Below are positions 8,459-16,352 of a stretch of 64,000 nucleotides of DNA, one piece after another. Every line of letters begins with the position of its first letter. Positions within the stretch are counted from its first letter, which is position 1. Source of the DNA: Rhodoplanes sp. (GTDB taxonomy: Bacteria; Pseudomonadota; Alphaproteobacteria; Rhizobiales; Xanthobacteraceae). The translations under genes were made by a program, and so were the position numbers. The stretch lies in assembly GCF_013377085.1 (NCBI RefSeq), contig NZ_JACAAX010000025.1:25306-89305 (forward strand), read 5' to 3'. The notes below the pieces were generated by a model, which ran no database searches, was not told the origin of the DNA, and saw only the letters and a list, made by a program, of their open reading frames with translations.

Positions 8459-9046
8459 TCACGCCGTCAGCATCGGCGCGATGCTCGAGACGATGCGTGG
8501 ATCGGTCGGCTCGACCGCGGAGGCGAAGGCGGCGGCGATGCGGCCGTCGCGGTCGATCAGATATTTGTGAAAGTTCCAGCGCGGCGTATCGCGCGGCCGT
8601 TCGATCGCGGCCCAACGGTAGAACGGATGGGCGTCGGGGCCGCGCACCGCCGTCTTGGTGCCGATCGGAAACGTCACGCCGTAGCGGTGCGTCGTGTGGT
8701 CGATGCTCGCCGCATCGCCCGGCTCCTGGCTGCCGAAGTCGTCGCTGGGGACGCCGATCACCAGAAGGCCGCGCGGCCCGTAGCGCGTCCACAGCGCCTC
8801 GAGGCCGGAATATTGCGGCGTGTAACCGCACAGCGAGGCGGTGTTGACGATCAGGATCGGCTTGCCCGCATGGGCGATCAGCCGGATGTCCTCGCCGTTC
8901 GGGCGCGCGAAGGCGTGCACCCAGGTGTTGGCGCGGCTGCTGTCGGCCGCCTGCGCGACGGCCGCCGCTCCGACGATCGATGCCGCCACCGCCGGCGCGG
9001 CCAGCGCAGCCGCCCCGGCGAGCACGCGACGACGATCGATGGACAT
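8459..9046 (-). CDS. Exported glutathione peroxidase-family protein
   Basis: A 195-aa GPx-fold thiol peroxidase expected to reduce peroxides in the periplasm. A twin-arginine-type signal (DRRRVLAGAAALAAP...AQA) occupies residues 1-33. The catalytic site is NTASLCGYTPQYSGLEAL with peroxidatic Cys73 (cysteine form, not selenocysteine), and the WNFHKYLID motif supplies the conserved Trp/Asn. Start at 9046 with ribosome site GGAGGAGAAG. It lies 99 bp downstream of the zeta-like gene at 9146-9472 on the same strand, with a 16-bp tandem repeat between. Bacterial enzymes of this type often use thioredoxin rather than glutathione. Confidence 0.88.
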   Translation of the reverse strand: MSIDRRRVLAGAAALAAPAVAASIVGAAAVAQAADSSRANTWVHAFARPNGEDIRLIAHAGKPILIVNTASLCGYTPQYSGLEALWTRYGPRGLLVIGVPSDDFGSQEPGDAASIDHTTHRYGVTFPIGTKTAVRGPDAHPFYRWAAIERPRDTPRWNFHKYLIDRDGRIAAAFASAVEPTDPRIVSSIAPMLTA

Positions 9047-9059
9047 CGGCTTCTCCTCC

Positions 9060-9091
9060 GAAGGCTCGGTCGTCCGAAGGCTCGGTCGTCC
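9060..9091. repeat. 16-bp tandem duplication
   Basis: GAAGGCTCGGTCGTCC occurs twice head to tail (9060-9075 and 9076-9091), followed by a third, degraded partial copy. It lies just upstream of the peroxidase start on the minus strand. Confidence 0.7.
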
Positions 9092-9145
9092 GCAGCCTCG
9101 GAAGCGACAAGGCGCCGCCGAAGCCGGCCGCGGCGTCGCCGGCGT

Positions 9146-9472
9146 TCAGTCGGTCGCGCCGAGCTGGCCGACGGCGTCGTGATGCAGGTCGCCGATCTTC
9201 TCGCTGATGGTGGTGCGCGACGTCGGCACGCCGGCGCGGTTGAGATCGTACCAGAGCTTGTGCACGATCGCGTCGCTGCCGCACACGGTGCCGGTGGCGT
9301 GCACCTCGGCGGCGTAGATCGTCAGCGTGTCGTCGCGCAGGTGCATGAGACGCCCGGCCCACAGCCCGGCGAGCGCATTGCGGCGCGCCACGATGCTGTC
9401 GCGGGTGTCGGCCTCGGGGCACCAGTGACGGGCGGTGGCGCGGCGGGCAATGGCTTCGACCTGTGTCGTCAT
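9146..9472 (-). CDS. DUF1476 / ATP synthase zeta-subunit-like protein
   Basis: A 108-aa protein of the DUF1476 family, whose best-known member is the F1F0-ATPase zeta inhibitor of alphaproteobacteria. Matching blocks: ARRNALAGLWAGRLMHL (family ARRNKLLGLWAAELLGL), IYAAEVHATG (YAKEVVxAD), then IVHKLWYDLNRAGV (VxRKxxxDLxAAGV). The first ~25 residues do not match the usual inhibitory segment (DxREKAFExKFAHDEE) and instead read EAIARRATARHWCPEADTR. It may therefore be a non-inhibitory paralogue. Start at 9472 has an excellent ribosome site (AAAGGAGA). It lies upstream of the exported peroxidase gene, same strand. Assignment rests on pattern recall, not a search. Confidence 0.7.
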   Translation of the reverse strand: MTTQVEAIARRATARHWCPEADTRDSIVARRNALAGLWAGRLMHLRDDTLTIYAAEVHATGTVCGSDAIVHKLWYDLNRAGVPTSRTTISEKIGDLHHDAVGQLGATD

Positions 9473-9816
9473 TCGGCATCTCCTTTGTGTGGCCGTCCGG
9501 ACGTTCGAGCGTCTTCTCCCTCGCCGGGTTCGAGGCCGTCGCGACGAAGCGGCGACGGGCCGACCGGCGGTGCGGATCGGTACAACTACCTAACTGGCTG
9601 GGGCCGGCCTGTCCATAGGGGCGGGAATCGTGGGCTGCTTGCACGGTGGGGCTGTGGGATCGTGGGCGATTGGGACTGGACCGCACCGGCGCGTCGAACC
9701 GCCGCGGCTGGGCCGTGCACCAACCCTCGGTCGCAGGTCTGCGGACGAGGGAGAGCCCCGCGGCGAAAGGCGGGCCGCGCACCGGCGCGGGTGGAGCAGC
9801 ACAAGGAGGACATGCC
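9473..9816. other. Divergent intergenic region
   Basis: About 340 bp between the zeta-like gene (minus) and the secreted small protein (plus). It should contain both promoters, but no clear promoter hexamers, RNA structure or small gene stands out. Confidence 0.35.
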
Positions 9817-10074
9817 ATGACGACGAGGACGAGAAAGACGAGGCTGCTGGCGATGGGTGTCGTGCTCGCGGCAGTCGGCGGCGTGACGGCGGCGAGCGCC
9901 CAGGGCGAGTATCGCGGCACGCCGTCCCAGCAGCGGGCCTGCCGGCCCGACGTGTTCCGCCTCTGCGCCGGCGAGATCCCGAACGTGCGCGCCATCACGG
10001 CCTGCCTGGCGGCCCGGATCAGCCGGCTGAGCCCGGATTGCCGCACCGTCTTCGAGGCCGCCGGCTACAAGTAG
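9817..10074 (+). CDS. Small secreted cysteine-rich repeat protein
   Basis: An 85-aa protein with a Sec signal peptide (LLAMGVVLAAVGGVTAASA, cleaved before QGEYRG) and one Cys-rich repeat of the type C-x2-D-x4-C...C-x10-C (ACRPDVFRLCAG, TACLAARISRLSPDC). The family resembles the eukaryotic Golgi-apparatus Cys-rich repeat and is common as periplasmic proteins of unknown function in Hyphomicrobiales. The start at 9817 has a strong ribosome site (AAGGAGGA at 9803-9810); the longer open frame upstream is not needed. Two disulfides are likely. Confidence 0.75.
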   Translation: MTTRTRKTRLLAMGVVLAAVGGVTAASAQGEYRGTPSQQRACRPDVFRLCAGEIPNVRAITACLAARISRLSPDCRTVFEAAGYK

Positions 10075-10180
10075 TCGCGCCGTCACCGGCGATCGACGAG
10101 ACCCTGCCGCGCGTCGACACATCGTCCGGCTTGTTCGAACCCCGCATCCCACCTATTTCGGGGGCGGGGGAACGGACGGC

Positions 10181-10768
10181 ATGGACACGGCGAGTCTCGA
10201 GGCGGTCGACGAGCGGATGATGCGGCGGGCGATCTCGCTCGGCGCCGGCGGCGGACGGCGCGAGCTGCCGTTCGCCTGCGTGATCTGCCGCGACGAGGAG
10301 GTCATCGCCGAGTCGACCAACGCGGTGCGCCGCGACCAGGACGTCACGCGCCATGCCGAGATCGTCGCCATGGCGCAGGCGCGCCGCGTGCTCGGCCGGC
10401 GCAGCCTCGCCGGCTGCACGCTCTACACCACGGTCGAGCCCTGCGCGATGTGTGCTTTCGCAATCCGCGAGTCGCGGGTCGCCCGCGTCGTCTATGCGTT
10501 GCGCTCCCCCATGATGGGCGGCCACTCGAAGTGGAACATCCTCGACGATCCTGGGCTGTCGCGGTCGATGCCCGAGGTGTTCGGCGCGCCGCCCGACGTG
10601 CGGCCGGACGTGCTGGCGCGCGACGTCGAGCGCGGCTGGTTCGCCTGGAACCCGCTGGTCTGGGGCATCATCCGCATGCGCGGTTGCTTCGCGGTCCATC
10701 ACGGCGCGCCACCGCCGTCCGGCCGCGGGCGTCGTCGCACGCTGCGCTCGTTCCTTCCGGGGTTTTGA
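10181..10768 (+). CDS. Nucleoside/nucleobase deaminase (TadA/CDA fold)
   Basis: A 195-aa zinc-dependent deaminase. The metal site is HAE (His58, Glu60) with PCAMC (Cys88, Cys91), as in guanine/cytosine deaminases and tRNA adenosine deaminase. The sequence FACVICRDEEVIAESTNAV is typical of the guanine/nucleobase-deaminase subgroup rather than TadA, and the C-terminal ~60 residues are an extension ending in Arg-rich sequence. It probably acts in purine or pyrimidine salvage, in keeping with gpt, guaC and a CNT carrier elsewhere in the window. Confidence 0.8.
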   Translation: MDTASLEAVDERMMRRAISLGAGGGRRELPFACVICRDEEVIAESTNAVRRDQDVTRHAEIVAMAQARRVLGRRSLAGCTLYTTVEPCAMCAFAIRESRVARVVYALRSPMMGGHSKWNILDDPGLSRSMPEVFGAPPDVRPDVLARDVERGWFAWNPLVWGIIRMRGCFAVHHGAPPPSGRGRRRTLRSFLPGF

Positions 10769-10780
10769 AGCGGGCTCTCC

Positions 10781-10951
10781 TCAGCCGATCCGGTACGTCA
10801 GCACGGTGGGGCCGAGGGCGATGCCGTGGGCGCCGCGGATCGGGAGCAGCAGGCCGAGCAGCAGGCAGGCCAGGAACAGGATCGCGAGCGTGATCGCGAG
10901 GGTCCGGCCGGGACCGGCCGGGAGCGGCGGAAGGGTCGAGCGGGCGGCCAT
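10781..10951 (-). CDS. 56-aa single-pass membrane protein
   Basis: A short frame with an excellent ribosome site (GAAGGAGG, 6 nt before ATG). It begins MAARSTLPPLPAGPGRT, then one hydrophobic helix (LAITLAILFLACLLLGLLL), then a short polar tail ending VLTYRIG. Codon third positions are almost all G/C, as in real genes here. No known family. It is convergent with the deaminase gene, whose stop is 12 bp away. Confidence 0.6.
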   Translation of the reverse strand: MAARSTLPPLPAGPGRTLAITLAILFLACLLLGLLLPIRGAHGIALGPTVLTYRIG

Positions 10952-11161
10952 GGGAGCCTCCTTCTCGCTTGAAGATCCTGGAAAAACGGCAGCACGGACG
11001 CGGCCGTCGCGCCATGCGCCACGTCAAGAATCCAGAATACGCGGTGCTAACCACGCCGGCCGAAGCGGAGCCTCGGGGCGTCCGTTCTGCGCTTTCGGCT
11101 CGAACGGCCTCCCGGTGCGGCGGCACCAATACGCACGAGCCGAAGTCGCCAGGACCCCCCG

Positions 11162-11347
11162 ATGTCTGCCCTCGAACGCACCACCTTTGCCCTCGCCGGG
11201 ATTGCGCTCGTGCTGTGCGGGCTCGCCTGGAGCGGCTGGGCCGCCGGTCAGCGCGGACGGTCGGATCGCTTCGCCGGCGCGTTCGCCGCGTCGGCCACGA
11301 TCGGCGCGCCGGCGGCCTGCGAGCGCCCGGTGCGGGCCGGCGGATGA
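11162..11347 (+). CDS. Possible 61-aa membrane-anchored small protein
   Basis: A 61-codon frame with one hydrophobic helix near the N-terminus (TTFALAGIALVLCGLAW) and a Gly/Ala-rich tail. The ribosome site is weak (CAGGA, 9 nt upstream). It lies in an otherwise empty interval between two minus-strand genes. No homology recognised; it could be spurious. Confidence 0.35.
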   Translation: MSALERTTFALAGIALVLCGLAWSGWAAGQRGRSDRFAGAFAASATIGAPAACERPVRAGG

Positions 11348-11373
11348 GCGCAAGTGTGACGCGACGCGCGCGT

Positions 11374-11838
11374 TCAGCGTCGGGCGAGCCAGCGGGCGAG
11401 GCCGGCCTCGCCCTGCCGCATCACGATGCCGTGGTTCCACACGAAGGCTTTTCGCGCGATCGGGGCGACGAGGCGCAGGCCGGGTGCCGTGACCCTGACG
11501 GTCCAGTCGTAGCGCAAACGGGTGCCGGACCTCGTCGGCGTCAGCAGCCAGCGGCCGGTGCCGACGAGCGCGCCGCGCGCCTCGCCCTCGATCAGCGCGA
11601 GAGGCTCGACCCGGGTGGTGAGGACCTCGAACGCGAGCCTGTAGGGCAGGGCCGTCTTCCATTCGAACTGCAGGCACGAGCCGACACCGCTCGGATCGCC
11701 CGCCGCGATCACCTCGGCGCGGGTGACGGCGGGCCACCATGTCGGCCACTCGGCCGGACGCATCAGCGCCTCCCACACGAGCTCGGGCGGGGCGGCGAGG
11801 TTCCAATCGCTGACCAGGCGGAAGTCGGCGCTCGACAT
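11374..11838 (-). CDS. SRPBCC (START-like) domain protein
   Basis: A 154-aa helix-grip-fold protein of the SRPBCC/polyketide cyclase superfamily, which binds hydrophobic ligands or lipids. Supporting sequence: FRLVSDWNLAAPPELVWEAL at the N-terminus, PAEWPTWWPAV following, and a long C-terminal helix (GIVMRQGEAGLARWLARR). The length is typical of single-domain members. No catalytic residues can be inferred, and neighbours give no pathway. Confidence 0.75.
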   Translation of the reverse strand: MSSADFRLVSDWNLAAPPELVWEALMRPAEWPTWWPAVTRAEVIAAGDPSGVGSCLQFEWKTALPYRLAFEVLTTRVEPLALIEGEARGALVGTGRWLLTPTRSGTRLRYDWTVRVTAPGLRLVAPIARKAFVWNHGIVMRQGEAGLARWLARR

Positions 11839-11970
11839 GATCGAGCGATCCCCGACAATTGCGGCCGGGCGAGGGCGCCCGGCGAATCACGGCACCCGAG
11901 CGGGTGTGCGATCGGCAAACGTGATCACCGGATCGGCGTCCGCATGCGCGCCGGGACTTAGGGGGCGAAG

Positions 11971-14700
11971 ATGGAATTCCTGGCGCTGCTGGCCGCCGTC
12001 GCGGCGATCATCCTCGCCTGGGGCGAGCGGCGCCGCATCGCCGCGCTGCGCGCCCGGCTGATCGGGCTCGAACAGCAGGTCGCGGCGCTGCGCGACGCGG
12101 GCCCTCGCGTGATCGCGGCGGGCGACGCCGCGATGCCGTCGCCCGAGTCCGCCCCGCAGCGGGCGCCGGAGGCGGCGGCTCCGCCCGAGCCGGTTGCGGA
12201 ACCGATCTCCGTCGGGGCGATCCAGCCGGCCGCGTCGGAAGCGATACCGGAGGCCCCGCCGCCTTTGGTCCCGCCCGAGGCGGCGCCCGAGCCGGTTCCG
12301 GCGCGCGGCTTCGAGGAGCGCTTCGGCACTCAATGGGTGGTCTGGGTCGGCGGTGTCGCGCTGGCGCTCGGCGGCATCTTTCTGGTGCGCTACTCGATCG
12401 AGCAGGGCCTGATCGGCCCCGGCGTGCGGGTGATGCTCGGCGCGCTGCTCGCGATCGCGCTGATCGCCGCCGGCGAATGGACGCGGCGCAACGAGCTGCG
12501 CAGCGGGATCGGCCAGATCGGTGCCGCCCACATCCCGAGCATCCTCACGGCCGCCGGCACCACGGTCGCCTACGCGACCGTCTATGCGGCCTATGCGCTG
12601 TACGGCTTCCTGGCGCCACCGCTGGCCTTCCTGCTGCTCGGCATCGTCGCGCTGGCGACGCTCGCGGCCGCGCTGCTGCACGGGCCGGCGCTCGCCGGAC
12701 TTGGTCTGGTCGGCGCCTATGTGACGCCCGTGCTGGTCTCGACCGAGGAGCCGAGTTTTTGGGCGCTTTATCTTTATTTGATCGTCGTCACAGCGGCGGC
12801 GTTCGCGCTGGCGCGCGCAAAACTGTGGCGCTGGCTCGCCGTCACGGCGCTGTGCTTCGCCACCTTGTGGACGCTGCCCGGGATCGCCGAGGCGGCAGTC
12901 GCGACGGCGCTGCCCCACACCGTCTATGTCGTGATCGGCTTCGCGCTCGCCGCCGCCATGATCGTCGCCGGCCTGTTGTTCGGGCCCGCCGCCACGCCCG
13001 ACACGATCGACGAGATCTCGTCGCTGGCGCTCGCCGCCTGGCTGGTGCCGGCGGCGCTGCTGACCACGGTGAGCGGCCACGACTCGGTCGCGCTGACCGG
13101 CTTCGTGCTGCTGGTCCTCGCCACGGTGGGGATCGCGCAAAGATCGCCGGCGGCGCTCGCCGCCGTGCCGGTGGCGGCCGGTCTCGCCGTGCTGGTGATG
13201 GCCGAATGGGCGACCGAGACGCGGCTCGACAGTCTGATCGCGCCGGCCGGCCCGGTCGCCGGCGTGGTGCCGGAGCCGGAGCGCGCCTCCTTCACGCTGC
13301 ATCTCCTGGCCGGCTTCGGCTTCGCGGCGCTGTTCGGCCTCGTCGGCTTCTTCGCGCAAGGACGATCGGAGCGGTCCGTGGTGCCGCAGGTGTGGGCGTG
13401 GTGCGCCATCGCGACCCCGGTCGCGGTGCTGATCGCGCTGTATTGGCGGATCGCCGGCTTCGACCGCTCGATCCCGTTCGCCGGCCTTGCCCTGCTGCTC
13501 GCCGCGCTGTTCGCCGTCGCGACCGAGACGCTCGGCCGGCGGCCGTCGCGCCCGGGTCTCGGTGCCGGACAGGCCATCTTCGCCGTCGGCGCCGTCGCGG
13601 CGCTGGCGCTCGCCCTCACCATGGCGCTGGAGAAGGGCTTTCTGACGATCGCGCTCGCCTTGACGGTGGCGGGCATCGCCTTCGTCGAGCGGCACCGGCC
13701 GCTGCCGGCGCTGCGGTATCTCGCCGCCGGCGTCGCCCTGGTCGTGCTCGCCCGCATCGGCTGGGAGCCGCGCATCGTCGGCGACGCGGTCGGCACGACG
13801 CCGATCTTCAACTGGCTGCTGTGGGGTTATGGCGTGCCGGCGCTGGCCTTCTGGACGGGCGGCCATCTGTTGCGCAAGCGCGCCGACGACGGCTCGGCCC
13901 GCACCGTCGACACGCTGGCGATCCTGTTCACGGTGCTGCTGGTGTCGCTGGAAATCCGCCACACCGTCCAGGGCGGCGACGTCTATCGGATGGTCAGTCC
14001 GCTGACCGAGGTCGGCCTGCAGGTCTCCGCCTGGCTGGCGCTGGCGATCGGACTCGAGCGGGTGCGGCTGCGGACCGGCTCGATCGTCCACAATGTCGGT
14101 GCCGTGGTGATGGCGGTGCTGGCGCTCGCCGGCATCGCGGTCGGCCTCGTGCTGCTCGTCAATCCGGTGGTGACGGGCGACGCGGTCGGCGGCCCGGTGG
14201 TCAACCTTGTGCTGCTCGGCTACGGACTGCCGGCCGTGCTCGCCACCGTGCTGGCGCTGGTCGCGCGCGACACGCGGCCGATGGCCTACCGGGCCGTCGC
14301 CGCCACGGCCGCGGTCGGGTTGTCGCTCCTGTGGCTCAGCCTGGAAATCAGGCGGGCCTATCACGGCGCCGTGCTGACCGTCGGGCCGACCACGGATGTC
14401 GAGCAGTACACCTATTCGGCCGCGTGGCTCGCCTTCGGCGTGGTGCTGCTGCTCGCCGGGATTCTGTTGCGCTCGCAGCCGGCGCGGCTCGCCTCCGCCG
14501 CCGTCGTCACGCTGACGATCGCAAAAGTGTTTCTCTACGACATGGCCGGCCTCACCGGCATTTTCCGGGCGCTGTCGTTCATCGGGCTGGGGCTGGTGCT
14601 GGTCGGCATCGGGCTCCTCTACCAGCGCCTGCTGTTCCCGCGACGGCCGGCGCGACCGCCGGCGGCGCCGGCGCCCGGAGGCATGTCGGCGGCACCTTGA
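11971..14700 (+). CDS. DUF2339 polytopic membrane protein
   Basis: A 909-aa membrane protein. The N-terminus has one helix (FLALLAAVAAIILAW), a coiled region with a Q-rich segment (LIGLEQQVAALRDA) and a Pro/Ala/Glu-rich linker to ~residue 110. There follows GTQWVVWVGGVALALGGIFL, the family entry motif, and some 25 hydrophobic helices to the end (KVFLYDMAGLTGIFRALSFI near the C-terminus is also characteristic). The length agrees with the DUF2339 family, whose function is unknown. The ATG at 11971 has AGGGGG upstream. A long antisense frame across it (11887-14364 minus) is a composition artefact. Confidence 0.85.
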   Translation: MEFLALLAAVAAIILAWGERRRIAALRARLIGLEQQVAALRDAGPRVIAAGDAAMPSPESAPQRAPEAAAPPEPVAEPISVGAIQPAASEAIPEAPPPLVPPEAAPEPVPARGFEERFGTQWVVWVGGVALALGGIFLVRYSIEQGLIGPGVRVMLGALLAIALIAAGEWTRRNELRSGIGQIGAAHIPSILTAAGTTVAYATVYAAYALYGFLAPPLAFLLLGIVALATLAAALLHGPALAGLGLVGAYVTPVLVSTEEPSFWALYLYLIVVTAAAFALARAKLWRWLAVTALCFATLWTLPGIAEAAVATALPHTVYVVIGFALAAAMIVAGLLFGPAATPDTIDEISSLALAAWLVPAALLTTVSGHDSVALTGFVLLVLATVGIAQRSPAALAAVPVAAGLAVLVMAEWATETRLDSLIAPAGPVAGVVPEPERASFTLHLLAGFGFAALFGLVGFFAQGRSERSVVPQVWAWCAIATPVAVLIALYWRIAGFDRSIPFAGLALLLAALFAVATETLGRRPSRPGLGAGQAIFAVGAVAALALALTMALEKGFLTIALALTVAGIAFVERHRPLPALRYLAAGVALVVLARIGWEPRIVGDAVGTTPIFNWLLWGYGVPALAFWTGGHLLRKRADDGSARTVDTLAILFTVLLVSLEIRHTVQGGDVYRMVSPLTEVGLQVSAWLALAIGLERVRLRTGSIVHNVGAVVMAVLALAGIAVGLVLLVNPVVTGDAVGGPVVNLVLLGYGLPAVLATVLALVARDTRPMAYRAVAATAAVGLSLLWLSLEIRRAYHGAVLTVGPTTDVEQYTYSAAWLAFGVVLLLAGILLRSQPARLASAAVVTLTIAKVFLYDMAGLTGIFRALSFIGLGLVLVGIGLLYQRLLFPRRPARPPAAPAPGGMSAAP

Positions 14701-14760
14701 GGCCTCGCACTAGGCGCCCTACGATCGGGGACGCGCGTCGCTCCGGCCGAGGGTGCGGAC

Positions 14761-15351
14761 ATGCAGAAGCTCAGGGACGAGATCGTCGAGGCGCAGAAGG
14801 CCCGCCTCGATCTGGTCAAGTGGAAGCTGATCATCGTGTCGGCGCTCGGCGCCGCTGCGATCGGCCTGTCGCCGCTGACCGAGAAGACCTGGAACAGCAG
14901 TCTGCTCGGCCTGCTGGCCCTGGTGCCGCTGGTGTCGCTGTATGTCGACAGCCTCTGCTATCACATCGCGCTCCGCACCGTGGTGATCGGCGCCTTCCTG
15001 GGAAGCTGCCGGATCCACGCGCTCGACGTCTTCGCCAAGTCCGACGATCTTCGTGTCTTCCACGCCTACGAGAAGTTCGCCGCGGTGGCGCGGGGCCGGC
15101 ACGGCGCCTTCTCGCTGGAGGACTGGGCGCTGGCGTGGTCCACCGGCGTGCTGTCGGCCGGCAATGTGGTGCTCGGTCTTGTCCTGATGATGCGACGCGG
15201 CGGCGGGACGGCTGGTCCGGACCTGCCGATCCATCTGCCGTTGATCGCATCGGGACTGGCTGGGGCGGTCGGCGCCTATCTGCTGCTGCAGCAGTTCAGG
15301 GAACGCACCCGCGCAGTGGAGAGCTGCGAGCCGCCGCCCTGTGCGCCGTGA
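14761..15351 (+). CDS. Hypothetical membrane protein
   Basis: A 196-aa protein with an N-terminal amphipathic/coiled segment (MQKLRDEIVEAQKARLDL), two closely spaced hydrophobic helices (residues ~22-36 and 48-62), a soluble middle part and two C-terminal helices (~118-135 and 155-172). It lies 60 bp after the DUF2339 gene on the same strand and could be co-transcribed. No family recognised; codon bias supports a real gene. Confidence 0.6.
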   Translation: MQKLRDEIVEAQKARLDLVKWKLIIVSALGAAAIGLSPLTEKTWNSSLLGLLALVPLVSLYVDSLCYHIALRTVVIGAFLGSCRIHALDVFAKSDDLRVFHAYEKFAAVARGRHGAFSLEDWALAWSTGVLSAGNVVLGLVLMMRRGGGTAGPDLPIHLPLIASGLAGAVGAYLLLQQFRERTRAVESCEPPPCAP

Positions 15352-15369
15352 TGTCGGGTCGCAGCAGCC

Positions 15370-16131
15370 TCACTGCTTGGTCAGCACGCCGAGCCGGACA
15401 TAGGCGCCGGCGCGATCGTCCGAGTCGGTCACCCAGCCCATGCCGGCCGACCACTCGTACGGACCGAGCCGCCACGCCGTGACGTGGACGCCGGCGCGGA
15501 GCTGGCGATAGGTGTCGTCGCCGAAGGCCTGCAGCTCGGGGCCGACATAGACGCCGCCGAACAGGGGCTCGAGCACCCGCCAGCCGAACGCCGCCTGCAG
15601 CGCGTAGCTGCCGCCGACCGACGACCACGAGCCGGCTGCCTTGACCATGGTGTCGGGCAGGGGCTCCCACCAGGTCTCGATGCCGAGGCGCACGCCCGCA
15701 TGGGTGCCGCGCAGCGGATTGCCGAGATCGGCCGGCAGGGTCCAGTGGTATTGTATGTCCGGCCCGGCATACGCGACCGCGATGAAACGGTCGTGCCGAA
15801 AAATCCAGCCCGGCGCCACGGTGCCGAGGGCGTGGGCGGCGTAAATCTGCGTGGTGCCGTTGCGGTACTGATAGGTACCGGCGCCGGCCAGCACCTTGAG
15901 GACGAGACCGTCCTGTGCGAGGCCGTCGGGCGCCCAGGCGAAGCCGCCGTGCAAAAAACCTCCGGCCCGCCAGAGATCGGTGCCGCCGAACATCATGATC
16001 TGATCGGCCTCGAGCGCCGCGAGCATCTCGGCCGAGACCGGTCCGGCCGGCATCGGGTCGGCTGATGCGCTCGCGACGGCACCGAGCAACGCGGTCGCCA
16101 AAGCAACCGCGCCGATTCCCGACCGGCTCAT
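15370..16131 (-). CDS. BcsS-like cellulose-biosynthesis outer-surface protein
   Basis: A 253-aa exported beta-rich protein with a signal peptide (GAVALATALLGAVASASA). The pattern IMMFGGTDLWRAGGFLHGGF, then LKVLAGAGTYQYRNG and FVWN-like aromatic strands resembles the CBP_BcsS family found beside some cellulose synthase clusters in Hyphomicrobiales, and also as solitary genes. No bcsA/bcsB genes lie in this window, so any link to cellulose is indirect. It is predicted as a small outer-membrane or periplasmic beta-barrel. Confidence 0.6.
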   Translation of the reverse strand: MSRSGIGAVALATALLGAVASASADPMPAGPVSAEMLAALEADQIMMFGGTDLWRAGGFLHGGFAWAPDGLAQDGLVLKVLAGAGTYQYRNGTTQIYAAHALGTVAPGWIFRHDRFIAVAYAGPDIQYHWTLPADLGNPLRGTHAGVRLGIETWWEPLPDTMVKAAGSWSSVGGSYALQAAFGWRVLEPLFGGVYVGPELQAFGDDTYRQLRAGVHVTAWRLGPYEWSAGMGWVTDSDDRAGAYVRLGVLTKQ

Positions 16132-16352
16132 GGCACGATCCTATGGAAACCGGACTGCTCAGGTTCGCCGCACCCGAGTTGTAAATCTAGCGAGCCGCAC
16201 GTCGCCGGTCCACGCGAACAAATCCGGAAAACAGGTTGCGCATTGTCTGACGGCAACGCAGCGTGGCGTGGAGGCCACATCAGCCGGCGCATCTTGCAGT
16301 CGGCGCGCTAGCCCGTGCTAGGATCGCGGCTCCCGTCGTGCAGGACGATCCC

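Noticed and set aside
11887..14364. 825-codon minus-strand frame opposite the DUF2339 gene
   Set aside because: It is the antisense of a clear membrane-protein gene; its product is a low-complexity His/Arg/Asp/Gln-rich sequence, the usual by-product of high third-position G+C.
12333..15482. 1049-codon plus-strand frame overlapping DUF2339
   Set aside because: Out-of-frame shadow, Arg/Ala/Gly-rich, with no domain and no ribosome site.
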